Source: Clostridium sp. 1001271st1 H5
GTDB taxonomy: Bacteria > Bacillota > Clostridia > Lachnospirales > Lachnospiraceae
Direction of reading: 5' to 3'
Assembly: GCF_005845215.1 (NCBI RefSeq)
Contig: NZ_SPHO01000002.1
Coordinates: forward strand, 337,705 to 401,704
DNA length: 64,000 nt
The notes beneath the pieces were generated by a model. The model saw nothing but the letters and a program-made list of their open reading frames with translations. It was not told where the DNA came from and did not search any database. Shown piece after piece: positions 1 to 8,681 of the stretch (position 1 is the stretch's first letter; every line of letters begins with the position of its first letter). The translations under genes and the position numbers were made by a program.

Positions 1-1
1 G

Positions 2-292
2 GAGCTGGCAACAGAGCCCAAGGTCATCCTCTTTGACGAGCCCACCCGCGGCATTGATGTGGAGGCAAAACGGGAATTCTATCAAATCATGCATGATCTG
101 GCGGCCCAGGGAGTGGCCGTTGTCATGAATTCCAGCGACATGATGGAGGTAATCGGCATGAGCAGCCGGGTGATTGTCATGTACGAGGGCAGGATATCCG
201 GTATCCTGGAAAAAGCGGAGCTGACAGAAGAACGAATCATGCAGCTTGGCATGGGACTTGAAAAGAACAGAAAGGAAGGTGAGGAAGCGTGA
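2..292 (+). CDS. Sugar ABC transporter ATP-binding protein, C-terminal fragment (RbsA/MglA type)
   Basis: This is the last 96 codons of an ATPase whose 5' part lies before the window. The frame is open from base 2. Visible are a Walker B and D-loop run ([16 protein letters not shown], fragment residues 7-22) and the [14 protein letters not shown] segment, where the switch histidine is replaced as is usual in the second nucleotide-binding domain of RbsA-type double ATPases. It would power the two permeases that follow. Its stop codon overlaps the GTG of the next gene (GTGA), so translation is probably coupled. The sugar cannot be told, because the binding protein and the N-terminal half are outside the window. 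Confidence 0.9.
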   Translation, partial: ELATEPKVILFDEPTRGIDVEAKREFYQIMHDLAAQGVAVVMNSSDMMEVIGMSSRVIVMYEGRISGILEKAELTEERIMQLGMGLEKNRKEGEEA

Positions 293-1239
293 AAGGCGGA
301 CTGAATAAGAATTTCTGGCATAAACACGGGCATACAGTCATCATATATGTGTTCCTGGCAGCGCTCATGGTTTTTGTAAGCGCATTTAATAAGGACTTTT
401 TCACCCTGGGGAATTTTAAGAACCTTCTGCGTTCCTCCTTTCCTCTGCTGATGGCTGCCCTGGGGCAGACACTGATTATACTCACAGGGGGCATTGACCT
501 GTCACTGGGAGGAATCGTGGCGCTGTGCAATGTGGTCTGCGTTCTGGCCATGAACCCGGATTCTGCCTGGGGTTTTATCCCTGCCCTTGGGGCGGCGGCA
601 GCAGTGGGACTGGCCTGCGGGGCTGTAAACGGGGCTCTCGTCACAAAAGGACGCCTGGCGCCCATCATTGTAACCATAGCAACCACAGCTGTGTTTGACG
701 GCATGGCGCTGCTGCTTATGCCCAATCCGGGAGGCAGTGTGCACAAGGCCTTTGCCAGGTTCCTGACCAGAGGATTCTCCGGAGCCGTACCCTTTCTGCT
801 GTTCCTTGTCATTCTCTGCCTGGTGCGCAGTCTCGCCAACACCACTCCCTACGGTAAGGCCCTGAGGGCCATTGGAGGCAGTGAAAATGCAGCCTATTCC
901 ACAGGTATCCGGGTGGGAAGAATAAAATTCCGGGCCTATTGTCTGGCCGGGCTCCTGTGCGCCATGGCAGGAATCTTCCTGAGCGCACAGATGAATTCAG
1001 CCGATGCCACCATAGGAAAAAATTATGCCATGAATGCCATCACTGCCACGGTGGTGGGCGGAACAGCCATGACAGGCGCAGTGGGGGACCCCCTGGGAAC
1101 CATAGCAGGCGTGTTCATCATTTCCATTATCAACAATATGCTGAACCTGTTTGGCGTTTCTTCATTTTACCAGTTCATATGCCAGGGTCTGATACTGATT
1201 GCAGCCCTGTCGCTGAGCGCGCTGCATAAGAAGCGTTAG
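289..1239 (+). CDS. Sugar ABC transporter permease (RbsC/BPD_transp_2 family)
   Basis: A 316-residue integral membrane protein with about nine hydrophobic segments, typical in length for ribose/galactose/autoinducer-2 importer permeases. The family signature is visible as [11 protein letters not shown] near residue 64, and a conserved cytoplasmic-loop region as [23 protein letters not shown] near residues 185-205. The GTG start at 289 overlaps the stop of the ATPase gene and is preceded by a GGAAGGTGAGG ribosome site. It is followed at 50 bp by a second permease of the same family, so the importer probably uses a heterodimeric channel. Substrate unknown. Confidence 0.92.
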   Translation: MKGGLNKNFWHKHGHTVIIYVFLAALMVFVSAFNKDFFTLGNFKNLLRSSFPLLMAALGQTLIILTGGIDLSLGGIVALCNVVCVLAMNPDSAWGFIPALGAAAAVGLACGAVNGALVTKGRLAPIIVTIATTAVFDGMALLLMPNPGGSVHKAFARFLTRGFSGAVPFLLFLVILCLVRSLANTTPYGKALRAIGGSENAAYSTGIRVGRIKFRAYCLAGLLCAMAGIFLSAQMNSADATIGKNYAMNAITATVVGGTAMTGAVGDPLGTIAGVFIISIINNMLNLFGVSSFYQFICQGLILIAALSLSALHKKR

Positions 1240-1288
1240 AGCAGCATACGGGACTCATTTTAAGTATAGAAAGGTAAGGTGAAAGAAA

Positions 1289-2269
1289 GTGGGAGAAGAA
1301 AAGAGCAGACAGGCATCCAATATACAGTTCATCAAGAAAAATGCAGGCAGTTCCCAGGTCATGGTTTATGTTATACTGGTGGTATTACTGCTGGCAGCCC
1401 AGATTCTGTCCCCGGGTTATCTAAAGCCCACGCATGTGGCAGGAATCCTGAGACTGGCGTCCTTTATGGGCATTGCTGCAATCGGACAGAACCTGACCAT
1501 ACTGACAGGCGGAATCGATTTATCCATTGCCAATACCATCACCTTTGCAAATGTGATTGCAGCCCAAATCATGATGGGGCGGGATGAAAACCTGCTCGCT
1601 GCGCTGCTGTCAGTGATTGCCATGGGCGTGGTGGTGGGATTTATCAACGGGGTGGGAATCCACTGGCTTAAGATACCGCCCTTTATCATGACACTGGGCG
1701 TGGGTACGGTCATCCAGGGGGTATTCCTCATATACACAAAAGGTGCCCCAAAAGGGAATGCGTCCCCTCTTCTGAAGGCCATCTGCGGGCAGAGCTTCAT
1801 AGGCATCCTGTCCGGTATTGTGGTCATATGGGCTGTCATGGCAGCCGTAACCATAGTGCTGCTGCGGAATACGCCCTATGGAAGGAAGATATATTCCGTG
1901 GGTACCAATGAGCAGGCAGCCAGGTTTTCAGGAATCCATACCGGGCGGGTGACGTTTTCCGTGTACCTGATATCAGCCGTCATAGCGGCTGTCTCCGGTT
2001 TCTTTCTTGTGGGTTACACGGGAACCAGCTTCCTGGACGTGGGAACCAGTTATAACACAAAGACCATAGCGGCCGTTATCATCGGAGGAACAGCCATTAC
2101 CGGAGGAAAGGGCGGATACATCGGCACCATAGCAGGCGCGGTCATTATGACCATACTGGATGATTTCCTGACCATTGTCAATATTCCGGAAGCAGGACGC
2201 CAGATTATGCAGGGCGTCATCATCGTACTGCTGGTACTTATATACAGCAGGGAAAAGCATAAGAAGTAG
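1289..2269 (+). CDS. Sugar ABC transporter permease, second subunit (RbsC family)
   Basis: A 326-residue membrane protein of the same family as its upstream neighbour, with [15 protein letters not shown] near residue 71 and NTPYGRKIYSVGTNEQAARFSG near residue 194. The GIDLS motif continues IANT rather than the usual VGG or LGG, a visible divergence between the two paralogues that suits a heterodimer. The start is GTG at 1289 behind AAGGTAAGGTGAAAGAAA. The gene is 13 bp upstream of the LarA homologue and almost certainly in the same transcript. Confidence 0.92.
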   Translation: MGEEKSRQASNIQFIKKNAGSSQVMVYVILVVLLLAAQILSPGYLKPTHVAGILRLASFMGIAAIGQNLTILTGGIDLSIANTITFANVIAAQIMMGRDENLLAALLSVIAMGVVVGFINGVGIHWLKIPPFIMTLGVGTVIQGVFLIYTKGAPKGNASPLLKAICGQSFIGILSGIVVIWAVMAAVTIVLLRNTPYGRKIYSVGTNEQAARFSGIHTGRVTFSVYLISAVIAAVSGFFLVGYTGTSFLDVGTSYNTKTIAAVIIGGTAITGGKGGYIGTIAGAVIMTILDDFLTIVNIPEAGRQIMQGVIIVLLVLIYSREKHKK

Positions 2270-2282
2270 GGGGTGTTCATAT

Positions 2283-3563
2283 ATGCTGAAACACATAGCT
2301 GAATTCAGCGCACAGACAGAGTCGGGGGAGCTTACCCCCGAACAGGCGGAGGATGTGCTGGACCGTATGCTGGAAGGACTTCCAAAAGCCGGGCGGATTC
2401 TCCTGGTTCCGCCGGATATCACCCGCTGCTATTCCTATGGCGGCGTCATTACCTCCTATCTGTATCACAGGCTCCGCATGGAGGCCGATGTCCGCATCAT
2501 GCCTGCCGTGGGAACTCACAGGGCCATGAGCCGGGAAGAACAGATACGGTTTTTCGGGGAGGATATACCGGAGGACGTTTTTTGTTACCACGACTGGAGG
2601 AAGGACGCGGTATATATCGGCACAGTGCCCGGCGATTACTGCAGCAGGGTGTCCGGAGGCAGGTACCGGCGGGATATCGGGGTGGAGGTAAACCACTGCG
2701 TGGTGGACGGCAGCTTTGACCTGATACTGTCCATTGGCCAGGTGGTGCCCCATGAGGTCATCGGCATGTCCAACTACACCAAGAACATACTGGTGGGCCT
2801 GGGAGGACGGCCCATGATTAACGGCACCCATATGCTGGGCGCGCTCTGCAATCTGGAAACCATCATGGGAAATACGGATACGCCGGTGAGGGCAATTTTT
2901 GATTATGGTGAAGAGCATTTCCTTGAGAATGTACCGTTGGCATATATTCTGACCGTTGCGTCGGAACAGGAGGGGAGGACCGCCCTTCACGGCCTCTTTA
3001 CCGGTGCCTCCAGGCAGGTATATGAACATGCGGCGGCTTTGGCAGGCAGACGCTGTATCAGACAGGTGGAACGCCGGGCAAAAAAGGTGGTGGCTTATCT
3101 GGAGCCGGAAGAATTTTCCACCACCTGGGTGGGAAACAAGGCCATTTACCGCACCCGGATGATGATTGAGGACGGCGGTGAACTGCTGGTCATTGCACCG
3201 GGGATAAAGGGCTTTGGCGAGAACCCGGAGGTGGATGGGCTCATACGCCGTTACGGGTATAAGGGTACGCCTTATACCATGGAGCTGATGGAAAATGGAG
3301 CGTTCCCCGACTCCGCCATGGTGCCGGCCCATATGATACACAGCTCCTCAGAAGGCAGATTCCGGATTACCTATGCAGTGAATCCGGACAATGTGACCGG
3401 AGAGGAGATAGGGCAGGTTGGATATGGATTCATGGATGTGAAGGAGGCGCTTAAGCGGTATCCGGTTTCAGAGATGGAAGACGGATGGCAGACAATGGAG
3501 GATGGGGAAGAGGTTTATGTGGTGAAGGCGCCGGCTTTAGGGTTGTGGAGGGTTATGGCATAA
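2283..3563 (+). CDS. LarA-family (nickel-pincer) hydroxyacid racemase/epimerase homologue
   Basis: A 426-residue protein of the lactate racemase LarA superfamily (DUF2088 N-domain). Known LarA uses a nickel-pincer nucleotide covalently bound to a lysine to move hydride on 2-hydroxyacids. The catalytic set of L. plantarum LarA (D72, R75, H108, H174, K184, H200) can be matched as D45, R48, H79, H157, K167 and H183, with the diagnostic spacings H+10=K and K+16=H kept exactly. The strand usually reading HFFAGFSGGRK is here HEVIGMSNYTK, so this is a divergent branch and need not be a lactate racemase. The ATG at 2283 follows TAGGGGG. It is co-transcribed with a sugar ABC importer, so a sugar acid or hydroxyacid substrate is an inference. 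The cofactor genes larB, larC and larE are not in the window. Confidence 0.85.
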   Translation: MLKHIAEFSAQTESGELTPEQAEDVLDRMLEGLPKAGRILLVPPDITRCYSYGGVITSYLYHRLRMEADVRIMPAVGTHRAMSREEQIRFFGEDIPEDVFCYHDWRKDAVYIGTVPGDYCSRVSGGRYRRDIGVEVNHCVVDGSFDLILSIGQVVPHEVIGMSNYTKNILVGLGGRPMINGTHMLGALCNLETIMGNTDTPVRAIFDYGEEHFLENVPLAYILTVASEQEGRTALHGLFTGASRQVYEHAAALAGRRCIRQVERRAKKVVAYLEPEEFSTTWVGNKAIYRTRMMIEDGGELLVIAPGIKGFGENPEVDGLIRRYGYKGTPYTMELMENGAFPDSAMVPAHMIHSSSEGRFRITYAVNPDNVTGEEIGQVGYGFMDVKEALKRYPVSEMEDGWQTMEDGEEVYVVKAPALGLWRVMA

Positions 3564-3573
3564 GGGGGTTCGT

Positions 3574-3662
3574 CCGCAAAGCGGGACAGGACGGGCAGCC
3601 GGGACAGGGACTGGTTACGGACAAGTCTCTGTCCCGGCTGCCTGTCCTGTCCCGCTTTGCGG
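3574..3662. repeat. Very long hairpin (about 39 bp stem) after the LarA gene
   Basis: The arms 3574-3612 and 3624-3662 are inverted copies of each other. The two internal differences are G opposite T, so the RNA form would be paired along almost its full length, with a loop of about 11 nt. There is no T-run after it, so it is not a classical intrinsic terminator. It resembles an interspersed palindromic (REP/BIME-like) element sitting 10 bp after a stop codon. The rest of the gap to 3881 holds no convincing gene; a 61-codon frame at 3700-3885 looks random. Confidence 0.8.
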
Positions 3663-3881
3663 GCTGTGTCCTCCGGCCATAAGGGGAGAAATTAATCTTA
3701 TGTTGCTTTATTCTATTATTTCCAGTTCCATTTCCGCTGTAAGTGTAGTAGAATGGGTCATAAATATGAGGATTGATTTGAAATATGGTTTATTTGGCCT
3801 GCGGTGTTTACTCAGGTGGATGAAGATTTTCAGAAGCATGGAGATAGTTGGAAATACGATGACTTTTAGAAAGAGGAAGAT

Positions 3882-4619
3882 ATGACGAATTCATACATAG
3901 CCCTGGACCTGGAGACTACGGGGCTGGAGGCCAGGGTGGAGAAGATTACGGAGATTGCTGCTTTGAAGGTGGTGGAGGGCTGTGTGGAGGAACGGTTTGT
4001 TTCTCTGGTGAACCCAATGCGGCAGCTGGGTGAGAGGATTACTGAGCTGACCGGGATTACGGACCATATGGTGAAGGATGCACCTGTGATTGAGGATGTG
4101 ATTGGGGATGTGGTGCGGTTTTGCGGGGATTTGCCTTTGCTGGGGCATAATATATTATTTGATTATGGTTTCCTGAAACGGGCTGCAGTGAACAGCGGGC
4201 TGGAGTTTGACCGGGAGGGGATAGATACCCTTGGTATCTGCCGGCTGTTTATGCCGGCTGCTTTGAAACGGAATCTGACCTGCGCCTGCTCCTTTTACGG
4301 GGTTTCACAGTCCGCGGCCCACCGGGCCCTGGCGGATGCGGAGGCGGCCCATGGGCTGTATCAGGCGATGATGGCCCGCCATGGCATGGAGCATCCGGAG
4401 GCTTTTGCGGCGAAACCCTTGATTTATAAGGCAAAAAGAGAGCAGCCGGCCACAAAAAGGCAAAAAGAATACTTGCACGATTTGTTAAAATGTCATAGAA
4501 TAGACGTAACTGTGCAGATAGACGCCATGAACCGCAGCGAGGTGTCGCGGATGATTGACAATATTATCTCCCAGTACGGACGGATGACAAGAAGAATATC
4601 CGGGGAACAGGAAGACTAA
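3882..4619 (+). CDS. 3'-5' exonuclease, DnaQ-like (DEDDh family)
   Basis: A 245-residue protein with the exonuclease fold of the DNA polymerase III epsilon subunit in its first 170 residues. Exo I is DLETTG with D9 and E11, Exo II is GHNILFDYGFL, and Exo III is H147-RALA-D152, giving a complete DEDDh active site. The C-terminal 75 residues (from about KREQPATKRQKEYLHDLL) are basic and helical and are not part of the nuclease core. The start ATG at 3882 has AAAGAGGAAG upstream. It is too short to be PolC and is probably a stand-alone proofreading or nucleic-acid-trimming exonuclease. It is monocistronic or grouped with the small peptide gene 43 bp downstream. Confidence 0.9.
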   Translation: MTNSYIALDLETTGLEARVEKITEIAALKVVEGCVEERFVSLVNPMRQLGERITELTGITDHMVKDAPVIEDVIGDVVRFCGDLPLLGHNILFDYGFLKRAAVNSGLEFDREGIDTLGICRLFMPAALKRNLTCACSFYGVSQSAAHRALADAEAAHGLYQAMMARHGMEHPEAFAAKPLIYKAKREQPATKRQKEYLHDLLKCHRIDVTVQIDAMNRSEVSRMIDNIISQYGRMTRRISGEQED

Positions 4620-4662
4620 AGAAGAGATTCTGAGGCATATTATTAAAAGAGGTGAATGTACA

Positions 4663-4773
4663 ATGCTTAATATGAGAGATCCAAGGACCAAGAAAATCAT
4701 TTCCACCATCATTGTTGTTGTATTAGTGTTGGCGATGATTGTGCCTATGGCCTTAAGCGCACTTATGTATTAA
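4663..4773 (+). CDS. Small single-span membrane peptide (36 aa)
   Basis: A 36-codon frame with ATG at 4663 behind AAAAGAGGTGAATGTACA and stop TAA at 4771. The product has a basic N-terminus (RDPRTKK) followed by one long hydrophobic stretch (IISTIIVVVLVLAMIVPMALSALM), an N-in, C-out tail-anchor layout. Length and layout are reminiscent of Prli42/DUF4044-type Firmicutes micropeptides that tether stressosome proteins, but sequence alone does not prove that link. It sits tightly between the exonuclease and the VanW gene. The good ribosome site and clean transmembrane design argue that it is real. Confidence 0.7.
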   Translation: MLNMRDPRTKKIISTIIVVVLVLAMIVPMALSALMY

Positions 4774-4802
4774 TTGCATTACAGTTTGAAAGAGGAGAAT
4801 TT

Positions 4803-6368
4803 ATGAGAAATCGTATCGGAAATGCCGGCCTGACAGCGGCCATCAGTATGGCGCTGCTTGCGGCATTTCCAGTGATTGCCTGGGCGGCGCCTGTGCTGCC
4901 GGCCGGGATAACCGCAGGCAGCCAGAGCCTGGCCGGAATGACGGCCGAGGAGGCGAAGGCAGCGGTCCAGGAATATGTGGACGGCCTGGCGGCCCAGTCA
5001 GTGACCCTTAGTGTGGATGGACAGGATGTGGCTACCACGGCGGGGGAGCTGGGCTTTCACTGGATTAACACAGACGCAGTTGATGAGGCGGCCAGCCAGT
5101 ATGCCGGCGGCAGCCTGATTAAACAGTACATGATTGAAAAAGAGTTGGCGGCAGCGCCCGTGGAGATTGAACTGGAGACAGAAGTGGATTCTGCGAAGGT
5201 AAAGGCTTTTGTGGATACCCAGTGCCAGGGAATCACGGCGGAGCCCCAGAATGCATCTATAACCAGAGAAAATGGACAGTTTGTCATTACAGACTCAGTA
5301 CCCGGACGGGTGGTTGACGTGGCGGGGACAGAGGCAGCCCTTAACCAGGCGCTGGAGGGCGGACTGGACCAGCCCATAGAGGTAACAGCCCAGGTAACAG
5401 AGGAACAGCCGGCCATTACCAGCGATGCCCTGGCCACCATACAGGATGTGCTGGGCACCTATACAACTGATTTCAGCAGCAGCGGCGCAGCCCGCTCCAC
5501 CAACCTGGCAGTAGGCGCGGCTAAGATTAACGGCCATGTGCTCATGCCCGGGGATGTCCTGTCCGGCTATGAATGCCTGCAGCCTTTTACCACAGCCAAT
5601 GGGTATAAGACAGCGGCGGCTTATGAGAACGGCCAGGTCGTGGACAGCATCGGCGGGGGCGTGTGCCAGCTGGCTACCACACTGTATAACGCTTCCCTGG
5701 AAGCAGAGGTGGAGATTGTCCAGAGACAGAACCACTCCATGATTGTCACGTATGTGAAACCATCCAGGGACGCGGCCATTGCAGGCACATACAAGGATAT
5801 TAAGATAAAGAACAATTACAGCACCCCTATTTACGTGGAAGGGTATACCTCCGGCAGGAAGCTTACCTTCACCATATACGGCAAGGAGACCAGACCCGCT
5901 AACCGGAAGGTGGAATACGTGTCTGAAACCCTGGGAAGCACCAGTCCGGGCGAGCCCCAGCTCATTGTGGACAATGCCCTGGCTCCGGGAGCAAGGGTCA
6001 AGGTCCAGTCCTCCCATACAGGACTCCGGTCCAGATTATGGAAGGTAGTGACCGTGGACGGCGTGGAGCAGGAGAGGACCCTGCTGAACAAGGACACCTA
6101 CAATGCCTCCAAGGCCATTTACCGGGTAGGCCCCGACCTGCCGGTAGCATTGCCCATTGTGCCGGATGTGACGGCGCCTGTGGATACGGCTCCGTCGGAG
6201 ACAGCACCGGTAACCGGTGTGGATGGAGGCCCGGGTGTGACGCAGCCGGCTCCTGAACCGGCTCCGGCTCCCCAAGCAAGTCCGGCTCCGGCAGCGGACC
6301 CTGCACCGGCGGCAAACCCTGCGCCGGCTGACGGCGGACCCACGGTCACTCCTGTGGAGGGACCGTAA
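4803..6368 (+). CDS. VanW family secreted/anchored protein with YoaR-like domain
   Basis: A 521-residue exported protein. The start ATG at 4803 follows AAAGAGGAGAAT. Residues 1-28 form a signal peptide ending near AWAAP. Residues about 80-205 match the YoaR-type putative peptidoglycan-binding domain. Residues about 220-365 are a VanW domain with the hallmark GGGVCQLATTLYNA and the preceding YKTAAAYENG. The last 70 residues are rich in Pro, Ala and Thr and probably span the wall. VanW proteins are widespread in Clostridia and their biochemical function is unsettled; the glycopeptide-resistance name is historical, and no vanA-type genes are nearby. The stop overlaps the next start (TAATG). Confidence 0.92.
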   Translation: MRNRIGNAGLTAAISMALLAAFPVIAWAAPVLPAGITAGSQSLAGMTAEEAKAAVQEYVDGLAAQSVTLSVDGQDVATTAGELGFHWINTDAVDEAASQYAGGSLIKQYMIEKELAAAPVEIELETEVDSAKVKAFVDTQCQGITAEPQNASITRENGQFVITDSVPGRVVDVAGTEAALNQALEGGLDQPIEVTAQVTEEQPAITSDALATIQDVLGTYTTDFSSSGAARSTNLAVGAAKINGHVLMPGDVLSGYECLQPFTTANGYKTAAAYENGQVVDSIGGGVCQLATTLYNASLEAEVEIVQRQNHSMIVTYVKPSRDAAIAGTYKDIKIKNNYSTPIYVEGYTSGRKLTFTIYGKETRPANRKVEYVSETLGSTSPGEPQLIVDNALAPGARVKVQSSHTGLRSRLWKVVTVDGVEQERTLLNKDTYNASKAIYRVGPDLPVALPIVPDVTAPVDTAPSETAPVTGVDGGPGVTQPAPEPAPAPQASPAPAADPAPAANPAPADGGPTVTPVEGP

Positions 6369-6961
6369 TGCGGACGGCCGGACAGGGACCAGGCGGATTC
6401 GAAAAGCGCGGCGGCTTCATGATGCCGGGGCAGGATTTGGTGATGGCTGGTTATACCGGATTTGCAGGGACCGTAAAGATAGGGGAAGAAAAGCGGGATA
6501 TTCTGACGGCGCGCTTTTCACCTGTGTTCTTAAGGTGCCTGGAAGAAGCGGAGCCATACTCCGTGGAACAATGGATAAAAGGTGGGCAGAAGGAGGAGCC
6601 CTGCTCCTTCACTGCTTACGAGTATGCAGGAGAGGGCGGCGTATTAGCTGCCCTTTGGAATTTATCAGGGATATTTAACGCGGGAATCGATGTGGACCTC
6701 AGGTGTATGCCCATGCGGCAGGTCACGGTGGAGGTGTGCGAGCTGTTTGAACTGAATCCCTACCGGCTGTACAGCGGAAACTGTGCCATTCTGGCTGCGG
6801 ACAGAGGCGGACAGCTGGTGAGAAGGCTAAGGGCAGAGGGGATTCCTGCAGACGTCATCGGAAGTGTGGCGGAGGGAAATGTAAGACAGATACGCCATGG
6901 CCAGGAGGGAGCTGGATTTCTGGAACGGCCCCAGCCCGATGAACTGGCAAAGATACTATAA
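6368..6961 (+). CDS. AIR synthase-related C-terminal-domain protein (HypE/PurM-like), no ATP-binding half
   Basis: A 197-residue protein translated from an ATG that overlaps the VanW stop, with GGAGGG seven bases upstream. From about residue 85 it reads like the C-terminal domain of AIR synthase/HypE/ThiL proteins (SGIFNAGIDVDL, then VCELFELNPYRLYSGNCAILAA, then DVIGSV). The N-terminal ATP-binding domain of those enzymes (about 150 residues) is missing, so it cannot be a full PurM or HypE. The first 80 residues (MPGQDLVMAGYTGFAG and following) resemble the linker seen in AIR-synthase-like proteins. Function unknown; it may be an accessory or a degenerate enzyme. Confidence 0.7.
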   Translation: MRTAGQGPGGFEKRGGFMMPGQDLVMAGYTGFAGTVKIGEEKRDILTARFSPVFLRCLEEAEPYSVEQWIKGGQKEEPCSFTAYEYAGEGGVLAALWNLSGIFNAGIDVDLRCMPMRQVTVEVCELFELNPYRLYSGNCAILAADRGGQLVRRLRAEGIPADVIGSVAEGNVRQIRHGQEGAGFLERPQPDELAKIL

Positions 6962-7010
6962 AACAGGTTAAGAAGCCATGCAGACATGGAAGGATGGAGG
7001 ATGATATATC

Positions 7011-7493
7011 ATGAGAGAAAAGATACTTGCGGTTATTGAGAAAAACAGCAGAATTGACCTTAAGGACCTGGCCGTACTGTTGGGAGAGAGCGAAATAGCG
7101 GTGGCCAACGAGATAGCGGAGATGGAGAAGGAGCACATTATCTGCGGATACCACACACTGATTAACTGGGATAATACCAGCGAGGAAAAGGTAGTGGCTT
7201 TAATCGAGGTAAAGGTGACGCCTCAGAGGGGCATGGGCTTTGACAAGATAGCGGAGCGCATTTACCAGTACAGCGAGGTGGATTCCGTGTACCTTATGAG
7301 CGGCGCCTACGACTTCACCGTGTTAATCGAAGGCAGGACCATGCGCCAGATTGCCCAGTTCGTATCCGACAAGCTGGGTCCCATGGAATCTGTTTTGAGC
7401 ACTGCAACCCATTTCGTATTGAAAAAATACAAAGACCACGGCACCATTATCAGTGAACAGGTGCAGGATGAAAGGATGCTGATTACCCCATGA
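7011..7493 (+). CDS. Lrp/AsnC family transcriptional regulator
   Basis: 160 residues, the usual Lrp length. Residues 1-50 form the winged helix-turn-helix (ILAVIEKNSRIDLKDLAVLLG then EIAVANEIAEMEKEHIICGY), and residues 65-145 form the RAM/AsnC ligand domain (VVALIEVKVTPQRGMGFDKIAERI). The ATG at 7011 follows GGATGGAGGATGATAT. The stop overlaps the ATG of the aminotransferase (ATGA), so the two are translationally coupled and the regulator probably senses an amino acid handled by that enzyme. Confidence 0.93.
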   Translation: MREKILAVIEKNSRIDLKDLAVLLGESEIAVANEIAEMEKEHIICGYHTLINWDNTSEEKVVALIEVKVTPQRGMGFDKIAERIYQYSEVDSVYLMSGAYDFTVLIEGRTMRQIAQFVSDKLGPMESVLSTATHFVLKKYKDHGTIISEQVQDERMLITP

Positions 7494-8662
7494 GAAACCC
7501 ATTATCCGATAAAATTGTAAAGATACCGCCGTCCGGTATCCGTAAATTCTTTGATATTGTAAGCGAGATGAAGGACGCCATCTCCCTGGGCGTGGGCGAG
7601 CCTGATTTTGAGACGCCCTGGCACATCCGCGAGGAGGGCATTTATTCCCTGGAAAAGGGCCGTACCTTCTACACCTCCAATGCCGGCTTAAAGCCTTTAA
7701 AGGTGGAGATATGCGAATATTTAAAGCGCAGATGCGGGGTTACATATGACCCGGACCAGGAGATACTGGTGACGGTAGGCGGAAGCGAGGCCATTGACAT
7801 TGCCATGCGCGCCATGTTAAATGAAGGGGATGAGGTATTGATTCCCCAGCCCAGCTATGTGTCCTATATGCCGTGTGTCACCCTGGCGGACGGCGTGCCT
7901 GTGACCATTGAGCTGGAGGAAAAGGACCAGTTCAAGCTGACCCCGGAAAAGCTTTTGGAGAAGATTACAGACAGGACCAAGATTCTCGTTCTCCCCTTCC
8001 CCAACAACCCCACGGGTGCCATCATGGAAAAAGAGGAACTGGAAGAAATTGCAAAAATAGTCCTGGAAAAGGACTTGTTCGTGATATCCGATGAAATTTA
8101 TTCCGAACTGACATACAACGGGAAACGCCATGTGACCATTGCCTCCTTCCCGGGCATGAAGGAACGGACCGTGCTCATCAATGGCTTCTCCAAGGCCTAT
8201 GCCATGACGGGCTGGCGTCTGGGATATGCCGCTGCTCCCCATATTATCCTGGAGCAGATGCTTAAGATTCACCAGTACGCAATCATGTGCGCTCCTACCA
8301 CCAGCCAGTATGCTGCTGTCTCCGCCATGAAGAACGGGGACCCGGATGTGTCCATGATGCGGGAATCCTACAATCAGCGCAGGCGTTTCCTTCTCCATGC
8401 CTATGAGGAGATGGGGCTTACCTGTTTTGAGCCAATGGGAGCATTTTATACCTTCCCCAATATCAGCCGTTTTGGCATGACTTCTGAAGAATTCGCCACC
8501 CGGTTCCTGGAAGAGGAAAAGGTAGCCGTGGTGCCGGGCACTGCATTTGGTGACTGCGGAGAGGGATTTGTCAGGGTTTCCTACGCCTACTCCCTGGATA
8601 ACCTGAAAGAGGCCCTGGGGCGCATGGCAAGGTTTGTAAAGAGACTGGACGGCAGGGAATAG
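7490..8662 (+). CDS. PLP-dependent aminotransferase, class I/II
   Basis: A 390-residue fold-type I aminotransferase. The pyridoxal-phosphate lysine is K235 in NGFSKAYAMTGWRLGY. Other landmarks are the NNPTGA turn, the SDEIYSEL strand with the cofactor-pocket Asp and Tyr, and a C-terminal arginine in GFVRVSYA that binds the substrate carboxylate. It is close to the AspC/PatA-type aspartate or aromatic aminotransferases that commonly pair with an Lrp gene in Clostridia. The exact amino donor cannot be given. It starts inside the stop of the Lrp gene. Confidence 0.93.
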   Translation: MRNPLSDKIVKIPPSGIRKFFDIVSEMKDAISLGVGEPDFETPWHIREEGIYSLEKGRTFYTSNAGLKPLKVEICEYLKRRCGVTYDPDQEILVTVGGSEAIDIAMRAMLNEGDEVLIPQPSYVSYMPCVTLADGVPVTIELEEKDQFKLTPEKLLEKITDRTKILVLPFPNNPTGAIMEKEELEEIAKIVLEKDLFVISDEIYSELTYNGKRHVTIASFPGMKERTVLINGFSKAYAMTGWRLGYAAAPHIILEQMLKIHQYAIMCAPTTSQYAAVSAMKNGDPDVSMMRESYNQRRRFLLHAYEEMGLTCFEPMGAFYTFPNISRFGMTSEEFATRFLEEEKVAVVPGTAFGDCGEGFVRVSYAYSLDNLKEALGRMARFVKRLDGRE

Positions 8663-8681
8663 CGGAAAGAGGCAGCATACC

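Noticed and set aside
2277..3341. 354-codon open frame on the minus strand
   Set aside because: Fully antisense to the LarA homologue, with low-complexity His/Gly-rich translation and no family resemblance.
3700..3885. 61-codon open frame upstream of the exonuclease
   Set aside because: No ribosome site, random-looking composition; overlaps the exonuclease start by chance.
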